Of a stretch of DNA of 6,167 nt, positions 1-4,492 are shown one piece after another. Within the stretch, counting starts at the first letter, position 1, and each line of letters begins with the position of its first letter. Source of the stretch: Chloroflexota bacterium. Its GTDB lineage: Bacteria > Chloroflexota > Limnocylindria > Limnocylindrales > CSP1-4. The stretch is from positions 1 to 6,167 of the forward strand of contig JAJYMP010000430.1 of the NCBI GenBank assembly GCA_021786915.1. Direction: 5' to 3'. The translations under genes were made by a program, and so were the position numbers. The notes below the pieces were generated by a model. That model was given only the letters and a program-made list of their open reading frames with translations, did no database searches and had not been told where the DNA came from.

Positions 1-16
1 AGGAGGCGATAGAGAG
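1..16 (+). promoter_or_regulatory. Shine-Dalgarno sequence for the short plus-strand ORF at 17
   Basis: AGGAGG at 1-6 is a perfect Shine-Dalgarno core, lying 10 nt before an ATG at 17. It is the main reason to take the short plus-strand reading frame as the start of a real gene. The spacing is slightly long but acceptable. Anything upstream is outside the window. Confidence 0.45.
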
Positions 17-91
17 ATGAGCACGACTCCCCCCACCATCGAGATACCCGATCGTCAGACCCGGGTCTTGACGGCCGGCCCTTCTTCATAG
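17..91 (+). pseudogene. 5' stub of an unrecognised plus-strand gene
   Basis: A 24-codon frame runs from ATG (17) to TAG (89-91) and begins [18 protein letters not shown]. The perfect AGGAGG upstream makes the start credible, but the frame ends just where the oppositely oriented hsdR homology also ends (about 93). Both genes therefore keep their 5' ends and lose their 3' ends at one point, as expected after a deletion with endpoints in two convergent genes. The peptide is too short to assign to a family. It could also be a genuine small protein or chance. Confidence 0.3.
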
Positions 92-428
92 AGAGGAACA
101 GCACGACGTCAGGCCGGCGCTCGTGCCCGCCGTCCACGACGGTGAACTGGTTGACCGCGAGCCAGTCGTTGGCCTCTGGCACGTCGAAGTCGACGACCTG
201 GGCCTGCGCGCCGGCGATCGAGCCGTCGGGCCGGCGGTACTCCACCGTCACGCCGTCCACGAGCATCCGGTGGAGCATCCGGTTGCGCTCGATGAGCGTC
301 GGTCCGGCCACCCGGGTGAGCTTGCGGAACGCGTCGTCGACCGCGCTCGCCGGCAGCCCGGGGTTCAGGCGCGCGAGCGCGGCCCGCAGCCGCCGCTCGA
401 GGATGACGTCGCGGTACCCCGGGTCCGA

Positions 429-538
429 GCGCTCCGCGGCCGCCGTCCCCACCGCGATCTCCGGACCGTGGAGCACTGCCCAGCCGAGCCTGCCCAGGAC
501 GGCCAGCGCAGCCTCCTCCACGATCGATTCGGTGAAGG
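429..538 (+). repeat. 110-bp perfect direct repeat, copy A (in hsdR fragment 1)
   Basis: Identical base for base to 4509-4618. Its left neighbour (428 A versus 4508 C) and the codons beyond, and its right neighbour (539 C versus 4619 T) and the start codon, all differ although still homologous. The repeat covers hsdR codons 3-39. Confidence 0.95.
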
Positions 539-541
539 CGG

Positions 542-1990
542 TCATTGCCGGGTCCGTCGCGCGGCTGGGCGGCCAGCAGAGCGCTCCTCGTCGAGATCCG
601 CTGCGAACAGCTCTCGGAGACCGACGAGGGTCACCTCCGGTTCTGCCCCGAGGTTCCGGTCGAACCCGGACCGGCTGTAGAGGAACAGGCGGGGACGGTC
701 GCCCGGGGCCACGACTTCCACGTCCCGCCGCAGGTCGGCCAGGTCGCCCGGCTTCACGTGCTCCCGGGTCCACTTGGCCGAGCCGGCGGCCGCCAGGCGC
801 GCGCCCGACATCGCCGCCGCGTCGATGTCGCCGCCGTTGAACCACCAGAACCCGACGGTGGTGAACGGACCGATCGAGCCGGTCCCTGAGAGCCGCCGGA
901 GGTGCTGGCGCGCGACTGACTCGAACGTCCGGCTGACGAAGCGGTCGAACTCCTCTCCCCAGAGCTCGGCGAGCACCGCCGCGCCCTGCCCGAGCTCGAT
1001 CGCACTCCTCCACGGGTCCACCAGCGCGAAGTAGAACCGCAGGTACGGATCGGCGATCACGTACTGGCTGTTCCGCGAGCGCGGCAGGCTGACCTCGGGC
1101 GGCGGCACCGTCCGCTCCACCAAGCCAAGCTCGATCAGTCGGTCCAGGTAGGGGGTCACGCGATTCGCGCCGCTGAGGCCCGCCTGGGTCGCGATCTCGC
1201 CCGGTGTGAGGTAGCCGTTCGCGATCGCCCGAAGAACTGTCTCGTAGGTCCGCGGCTCTGTGAACTCGGAGCGCAGCAGGTCTGGTGCCTCGCGGAAGAG
1301 CCGGCCGCCCGGCGAGTACGCGACGCGAAGGAGCTCGTCGCGAAACAGTCGCGCGGCGTCGAACTCCTCGAGGTAGTCGGGGATGCCGCCGGCGACCGCG
1401 TACAGCCGGATCCTGTCCTCCGGCGGCCACCCGGCGGCGAAGCGGCCGGCGTGGTAGTAGTCGAACGGCTGAAGGTGATGGGCGCGCGTCGGCCGCCCGT
1501 AGAGGGCCCCCTCGGACGACACCAGCGATCGCATCATCGACTGTTGTGAGCCGGCGAGGATGACGACGAGGTTCGACCGCGAGCCGACCGCGTCCCACCA
1601 GCGCTGGAGGAGCGATGGCAGGGCCCGGTTGGCCGCGACCAGGTAGGGGAACTCATCGATGATCAGCCCCACCCGCCGCGTCGCCGCAGCGTCGGCGAGG
1701 GTCGCCAACGCCTCGTCCCAGTCCCGGAGGGCCAGCCGCGGTGGGCGACCGCGAGGGAATCCGGCGGACAGCGGTCCGAGGGCCCGGCCGACATCCGCCA
1801 GCTGGTCCCGCTCGAGCTGCTCGGCCGCCACGTAGTAGGCGATCGGCTTGCCGGCGGCAAACCGGGCAAGGAGCGCCGACTTCCCGACCCGGCGCCGGCC
1901 GTGCACCACGACGAGCTCGGGCCGCCCAGACGACCACGCAGCCTCGAGGTCAGCGCGTTCCCGGTGTCGGTCGATGAACCGGCGTGCCAC
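542..1990 (-). CDS. Archaeal-type AAA ATPase with C-terminal DUF234 domain
   Basis: A 482-residue protein starting at GTG 1990, with a purine-rich GAGAGG 5 nt upstream. It belongs to the COG1672-like ATPase family (Pfam ATPase_2 followed by DUF234). Visible motifs: Walker A GRRRVGKS at 31-38; Walker B VGLIIDEF at 107-114; a sensor-type LAGSQ at 145-149; GGIPDYL at 201-207; a winged helix at about 246-296 ([12 protein letters not shown], then LIELGLVER); and a DUF234 region at about 310-445 containing [14 protein letters not shown] (386-390), GSAKW (403-407) and [10 protein letters not shown]. In the nuclease-like DUF234 fold the DID...xxK arrangement recalls PD-(D/E)XK, but the Glu before Lys is replaced (S-A-K), so catalysis is doubtful. 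Family members are usually orphan ATPases of uncertain function, often in mobile or defence loci. Its stop overlaps the hsdR start by 4 nt. Upstream lies the abiEi gene and a truncated toxin, which it seems to have replaced. Confidence 0.87.
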   Translation of the reverse strand: MARRFIDRHRERADLEAAWSSGRPELVVVHGRRRVGKSALLARFAAGKPIAYYVAAEQLERDQLADVGRALGPLSAGFPRGRPPRLALRDWDEALATLADAAATRRVGLIIDEFPYLVAANRALPSLLQRWWDAVGSRSNLVVILAGSQQSMMRSLVSSEGALYGRPTRAHHLQPFDYYHAGRFAAGWPPEDRIRLYAVAGGIPDYLEEFDAARLFRDELLRVAYSPGGRLFREAPDLLRSEFTEPRTYETVLRAIANGYLTPGEIATQAGLSGANRVTPYLDRLIELGLVERTVPPPEVSLPRSRNSQYVIADPYLRFYFALVDPWRSAIELGQGAAVLAELWGEEFDRFVSRTFESVARQHLRRLSGTGSIGPFTTVGFWWFNGGDIDAAAMSGARLAAAGSAKWTREHVKPGDLADLRRDVEVVAPGDRPRLFLYSRSGFDRNLGAEPEVTLVGLRELFAADLDEERSAGRPAARRTRQ

Positions 1991-1994
1991 GTGG

Positions 1995-2034
1995 TCCTCT
2001 CTATCTAAGACCGCTTAGACTAAGCTATCTTAGA
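1995..2034 (-). promoter_or_regulatory. Palindromic operator-like array upstream of the ATPase
   Basis: Two tandem 15-bp units, TCTAAGACCGCTTAG (2004-2018) and ACTAAGCTATCTTAG (2019-2033), each read as CTAAG-N4-CTTAG, i.e. two adjacent inverted repeats with 5-6 bp arms in an AT-rich island. The array ends about 14 nt before the ATPase GTG, with the likely ribosome-binding purines between (rc of 1995-2001). The arrangement suits a dimeric repressor or activator binding twice, 15 bp centre to centre. No convincing -35/-10 pair could be placed; TAAGAT (rc of 2027-2032) is only a weak -10 candidate. The bound protein is unknown; the AbiEi-family regulator upstream or the ATPase's own winged helix are candidates by proximity only. 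Confidence 0.5.
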
Positions 2035-2157
2035 CGACAAGAGGCTCGCCGTCGCCGCCCTCGCGCCCCAGAAGCCGGCGTCCCCGATCACCGTGACCAG
2101 CGCGCGCTCGCACAGCTCGGTGACCGCGGGGTCGTAGTCGGCTGCGGAGAGAATCAT
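2020..2157 (-). pseudogene. Truncated AbiEii/AbiGii-type nucleotidyltransferase toxin, 5' remnant
   Basis: A 45-codon frame starts at ATG 2157-2155, overlapping the stop of the upstream AbiEi-type gene as TGATG, the coupling expected of an AbiE antitoxin-toxin pair. The first ~33 residues (MILSAADYDPAVTELCER, then a segment ending GDAGFWGAR) resemble the N-terminus of AbiEii-family nucleotidyltransferases encoded directly after this type of AbiEi protein. There a segment of the VGGLxPRY kind should follow; here the frame changes character (ATASLLSSKIA) and ends at TAG 2020-2022 inside the palindromic array. Normal toxins are a few hundred residues, so this remnant has no catalytic core. The break is near 2058. 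Family assignment rests on context plus a short segment. Confidence 0.55.
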
Positions 2158-3224
2158 CAGAACCCGAACACCTGGTTGCGGTACTCGCGCGCCTGCTCGG
2201 CACCCCGCCGGGGATCGCGAAGCGCATCGAGATACACGCGCGTCTCGGCCGCCAGCCAGACGCCCTCGACCTCGCGCCTGAACCGAAGCTCCGCGTCGTC
2301 GGGCCCCTGGACGAACACGATGTTGGCCCCGTTCTCCACGAGTCGCGCATCGGCGGCAGCGGCGACCTCGGCCGGGGTCCGTGCCGCGGTCACGCGAACC
2401 TCGGTGACGAGAATCGACGTCAGGAAGGCCACGTGCCGCGCCGCCGCCGCGACGCCGGTCACCGCATGGAGCAGGTCACATTCCTCCAGCCGCGAGGAGA
2501 CTGCGCGAGCCCGGTCGCCGCGCATCAGCGCGTACGCCGGGGTCCGCCGCTGCTTCGGCTCGACGGCCTCCTCCGCCCAGAGGTCCAAGAGCGCCCCCGG
2601 GGAAGCCACCCGCCGGGTCTTCCGCGGTCCGCGGCCATTTGCCGCGAGCACCGTCGCCTGCTCGAGCCGAGTGAACACGCGGTGGGCGAGCGCGGTCGAC
2701 ACCCCTGCTCGCTCAGCCATCGCATCGAGCGTCCAGGCCCGCTCCGGCTCGAGGATGAGCGCCTGGGCGATGAGCCCCGCCTTGCCTGCGACGCGGGGCG
2801 ACGACGAGCTGCGCGGCGCCGGGGCGATCTCGGCTGAAGCGGTGAAGGATCCGGACCGCGCGAGCGACCCCGTGCGCACGTACAGGCCCGGCAGGTCGAT
2901 CGCCGCGTTGCCCGTGGTATCCACGTAGCCGATGCCGTGCGATTCGAGGATCTCGCGCGCGACGGACGTGGTTGTCCTTGCGACGACCAGGAGCGGCGTG
3001 GATCGGCCCGCGTTACCTGCCTCGATCGCATGGGCGACTACAGGGTCGACGTGGGCCTTCTGCTCCACCCTGAGCACGAGGCCAGCGTCCGAGAACCGGA
3101 GGCTGCCGTCGTCGGTGGATCCGGGCAGCGCCTCGCTGACCACCGGGGCGCCGGGAAGCGCTCGCAGCAGGGTGACGGCCCAAGCGGCGAGTCTTTCGTT
3201 CCTTACAGAAGTGGCGTTCTTCAC
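2157..3224 (-). CDS. AbiEi-family type IV TA antitoxin / winged-helix regulator
   Basis: A 355-residue protein starting at GTG 3224 with no Shine-Dalgarno and a promoter -10 only about 11 nt away, so probably leaderless. The layout matches the long AbiEi-like antitoxins (COG4861-type): an N-terminal restriction-fold-like region (DAGLVLRVEQK at 46-56, LLVVAR at 78-83, GIGYVDTTGNAAIDLPGLYV at 97-116), a winged helix at about 147-208 (TLDAMAERAGVSTALAHRVF), and a C-terminal domain with LHAVTG at 252-257 and EVEGVWLAAETRVYLDALRD at 318-337, ending QVFGF. In AbiE systems this protein both represses the operon and neutralises the AbiEii toxin. The toxin gene that follows, joined by a TGATG overlap, is reduced to a 5' stub, so the protein is an orphan antitoxin unless it partners the ATPase now downstream. 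The reading frame is intact throughout. Confidence 0.75.
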   Translation of the reverse strand: MKNATSVRNERLAAWAVTLLRALPGAPVVSEALPGSTDDGSLRFSDAGLVLRVEQKAHVDPVVAHAIEAGNAGRSTPLLVVARTTTSVAREILESHGIGYVDTTGNAAIDLPGLYVRTGSLARSGSFTASAEIAPAPRSSSSPRVAGKAGLIAQALILEPERAWTLDAMAERAGVSTALAHRVFTRLEQATVLAANGRGPRKTRRVASPGALLDLWAEEAVEPKQRRTPAYALMRGDRARAVSSRLEECDLLHAVTGVAAAARHVAFLTSILVTEVRVTAARTPAEVAAAADARLVENGANIVFVQGPDDAELRFRREVEGVWLAAETRVYLDALRDPRRGAEQAREYRNQVFGF

Positions 3225-3230
3225 ACTGAA

Positions 3231-3262
3231 TGTAAAGATAGGCCAAGGTGTAAAGATGTCAA
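3231..3262 (-). promoter_or_regulatory. Promoter with duplicated 9-mer upstream of the abiEi-like gene
   Basis: On the minus strand a perfect -35 TTGACA (3262-3257) and a -10 TATCTT (3240-3235, 4 of 6 matches to TATAAT) are separated by 16 bp. Transcription should start about 3-6 nt before the GTG at 3224, giving an essentially leaderless mRNA, consistent with the lack of a ribosome-binding site. The 9-mer ATCTTTACA occurs twice in direct orientation (plus-strand TGTAAAGAT at 3231-3239 and 3249-3257), 18 bp start to start. One copy covers the -10 and the other abuts the -35. AbiEi proteins are known to repress their own operons, so these repeats are candidate operator half-sites (inference). 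Confidence 0.65.
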
Positions 3263-3272
3263 GAATGTCTGA

Positions 3273-3452
3273 GCGGCGCAGCGCGCCACGCCTCTGCCGA
3301 TCGCCGAGGCCGTGTTCGAGCGGATCGACGTCCTGTGGATGACCGACTACACCTTCACGCTGACCGCCCGCGCGAAGTCTCGCGGGTGGGACGCGGGCCT
3401 TCGGGGCCGGCGTCGTCCGCGTGAAAGAAGGTCAGTTTGGTCGGGGCCTGCC
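3273..3452 (+). pseudogene. Remnant of a large serine recombinase C-terminus (frameshifted)
   Basis: Between the abiEi promoter and the next gene a plus-strand frame from the stop at 3270 onward encodes PLPIAEAVFERIDVL then TFTLTARAKSRGWDA, a pattern I associate with the extreme C-terminus of large serine recombinases. The match continues only after a change of frame at the G run 3395-3397: the second frame reads AFGAGVVRVKEGQFGRG (to about 3446), like the Gly-Arg-rich tail (GxxGRGER) of those proteins. One extra G would explain the shift. Only about 55 residues remain and everything upstream is missing, so this is debris from an integrative element. The family call comes from recalled patterns, not a search, and needs a profile comparison. 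Confidence 0.4.
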
Positions 3453-3553
3453 TGACCGGCGCCCGCATAGACGAGGGCCCGAGGTTCATGGGCCACCGGC
3501 CGAGGCGGCCAGGCACTCGTCGGTTCACCTCGTGACTCGGGCTACAGCATGGG
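3453..3553. other. Non-coding spacer with short direct repeat
   Basis: No gene is recognisable here. GGGCTACAGC occurs at 3539-3548 and again at 3551-3560, 12 bp apart, running into the 3' end of the 193-aa gene. On that gene's strand the repeat supplies two in-frame TAG codons in a row (3556-3554 and 3544-3542). A GC-rich imperfect palindrome at 3491-3510 has no following T tract. Confidence 0.4.
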
Positions 3554-4135
3554 CTACAGCCGGTTTCGCAGCCCGGCCACCCAATAGCCGTGACGCACCA
3601 TCCGGACCTCCTCGTCCGACCCCAGCACCAGACGCAGCGACGGGCCTTGCCGAATTCCGTTGAAGAGCCGGTCGGTGCGCTCAACGGTGGCTGTACCGAA
3701 CCAGTCGGGGATCACAGCGCCCTGCTTCAGCAGGGCCCGCGGGTGATCGGGGTCGGAGATCCCGGCGGCATATCGTCCGTCGTCGGTCTCCACGAACTCG
3801 GTCCAGGGATAGAGAGAGGCCCTTGACTCTCCGAAGACGACCGCGCGCTGCCTCATGCGACCCCACGCCTCGCGGTCGGTCCATGCCACCAGCACTCGGT
3901 ACTCGCGGCCCTGGTCCGCGAGGATGTACCACCGCGACGTGGTGAACACCTCGTCGTCACCGCCGGGCCAGCGGTATGTGAATGGTCCGTGATTCTCACC
4001 CTCGACGACCTCAATGCCGTCGCCCGTGGGATCCGGCTCCGGCGACGGTGGCGTCGCACCGTCAGCGTCGCGGAAACCGTCGATGATCTGGTCGATGGCC
4101 TCGTGCAAGGCCGCCCGCATCATCTCTACTTGCAC
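3554..4135 (-). CDS. Hypothetical Trp-rich acidic protein, 193 aa
   Basis: I do not recognise this family. The start is GTG 4135: AAAGGAG (rc of 4142-4148) lies 6 nt upstream, and an ATG at 4123 would place the start too far from it. The frame is intact and ends in tandem TAG codons. Residues 1-24 form a probable amphipathic helix (RAALHEAIDQIIDGFRDA), followed by an acidic Pro-rich linker (about 25-50) and a compact C-terminal region rich in aromatic and charged residues, with seven Trp in separate contexts (YRWPG, SRWYI, VAWTD, EAWGR, YPWTE, PDWFG, GYWVA). No signal peptide, membrane segment or nuclease motif is visible. It stands alone between recombinase debris and a rearranged hsdR stub, with its own control region, which suggests an accessory single-gene cassette. 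Confidence 0.7.
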   Translation of the reverse strand: MQVEMMRAALHEAIDQIIDGFRDADGATPPSPEPDPTGDGIEVVEGENHGPFTYRWPGGDDEVFTTSRWYILADQGREYRVLVAWTDREAWGRMRQRAVVFGESRASLYPWTEFVETDDGRYAAGISDPDHPRALLKQGAVIPDWFGTATVERTDRLFNGIRQGPSLRLVLGSDEEVRMVRHGYWVAGLRNRL

Positions 4136-4165
4136 AAGAGACTCCTTTGGGTTCTAAGTAGAGAT
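4122..4165 (-). promoter_or_regulatory. Inverted repeat bracketing the ribosome-binding site and start codon
   Basis: AAGTAGAGAT (4156-4165) and its exact complement ATCTCTACTT (4122-4131) form a 10-bp perfect inverted repeat with a 24-nt spacer. In the mRNA of the 193-aa gene the stem would pair the leader with codons 3-5, leaving the AAAGGAG ribosome-binding site and GTG start in the loop. TGCACA (4131-4136) and TGTGCA (4168-4173) offer a competing pairing. Alternatively it is a DNA operator: AAGTAG recurs at 4177-4182, exactly 21 bp from the copy at 4156. TTGACG (rc of 4190-4195) is a good -35, but no -10 at standard spacing is evident. Confidence 0.5.
4142..4148 (-). promoter_or_regulatory. 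Shine-Dalgarno AAAGGAG deciding the GTG start at 4135
   Basis: Reverse complement of CTCCTTT at 4142-4148. The GGAG core ends 6 nt before GTG 4135, which favours that start over the two ATG codons at 4123 and 4120. Confidence 0.65.
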
Positions 4166-4381
4166 ACTGTGCATACAAGTAGGTTCACTCGTCAATCCCC
4201 AAACTCATGTGAACCTTCTTGGCGTGAGCATGCTCGTGCGAACCTTGGTCCCGCAGGCGTAGCACCGTAGCCGGATAGACCGCAGGGTCGACCGGGCCCA
4301 CGCTCGCGCTGCGATGTCTAGGGGCCTGCGATCGACCGTCACCAGCGTCAGACGCGCCTCCGTGTGGCCCACAAAGCTCGG
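4166..4381. other. Spacer without a convincing gene
   Basis: About 215 bp separate the control region of the 193-aa gene from the HNH-like stub. A minus-strand open frame (4205-4483) crosses it and ends with CYACGTKV, but it has no ribosome-binding site, spans a rearrangement junction and resembles nothing I know. A perfect 10-bp palindrome GAGCATGCTC lies at 4226-4235, and GAACCTT recurs at 4211-4217 and 4240-4246. No RNA gene is apparent. Confidence 0.35.
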
Positions 4382-4492
4382 ATGAAGCCCTGCATGGTCT
4401 GCGGCGTCGTCACGAGCCGACCAGGGAGTCGGTGCGGCGAGCACCCGCGCCTGTCGGGCCTCGGTGCCAACCATCACGTCCACGCGGACCCG
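4382..4492 (+). pseudogene. 5' stub resembling a phage-type HNH endonuclease
   Basis: ATG 4382 opens [20 protein letters not shown], whose Cys-x2-Cys-x9-Cys-x2-His spacing and MKPC start resemble the N-terminal zinc-binding turn of small phage HNH endonucleases. In those, a region rich in Arg/Ser/Gly and then the HNH core follow; here the resemblance lasts only about 20 residues and the frame then runs into the antisense of the hsdR stub (junction near 4492). No ribosome-binding site is visible. A different short zinc-binding protein, or chance, cannot be excluded. Confidence 0.3.

Larger units (their letters stand above)
1..545 (-). pseudogene. hsdR: Type I restriction enzyme R subunit, 5' fragment (copy 1)
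   Basis: This is the N-terminal part of HsdR, the motor and nuclease subunit of a type I restriction system. ATG is at 545-543, in a 4-nt ATGA overlap with the stop of the upstream ATPase. The first 151 residues read as a continuous HsdR N-terminal domain: [19 protein letters not shown] at 4-22, RLNPGLP near 60, DAFRKLTR near 73, [14 protein letters not shown] near 95, [12 protein letters not shown] near 127 and RRPDVVLFL ending at codon 151 (position 93). The Asp of RRPDVV is the first acidic residue of the PD-(D/E)XK nuclease site. The E-x-K segment that normally follows (NGLPLAVIELKN-like) is absent: after 93 the frame stays open to the window edge but no longer resembles HsdR. A full HsdR is usually about 1000 residues, so helicase and translocation domains are lost and the product cannot cut DNA. 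Confidence 0.88.

Noticed and set aside
123..840. Long plus-strand open frames opposite hsdR copy 1 and the ATPase gene
   Set aside because: They are GC-rich shadows of the minus-strand genes, with Arg/Pro/Ala-rich low-complexity translations and no ribosome-binding sites.
88..2004. 10-bp inverted repeat ATAGAGAGGA (88-97) / TCCTCTCTAT (1995-2004) bracketing the ATPase-hsdR block, as transposon ends
   Set aside because: The positions are suggestive, but several 10-bp inverted matches are expected by chance in 6 kb. One copy doubles as ribosome-binding purines, and no target duplication or transposase is present.
1984..2928. A 314-codon plus-strand frame opposite the abiEi-like gene
   Set aside because: Its translation is Ser/Arg/Ala-biased without any family pattern, while the opposite strand encodes a coherent AbiEi-type protein with a good promoter.
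3491..3510. GC-rich palindrome after the 193-aa gene as an intrinsic terminator
   Set aside because: The stem has a mismatch and no T tract follows in the direction of transcription.
4226..4235. Palindrome GAGCATGCTC as a recombinase attachment core
   Set aside because: A 10-bp palindrome is common by chance, and no paired copy exists elsewhere in the window.
4205..4483. Minus-strand 92-codon frame ending CYACGTKV...TPRRFT
   Set aside because: No ribosome-binding site, no recognisable domain, and it crosses the hsdR/HNH-like junction region; probably chance, though a zinc-binding peptide cannot be fully excluded.
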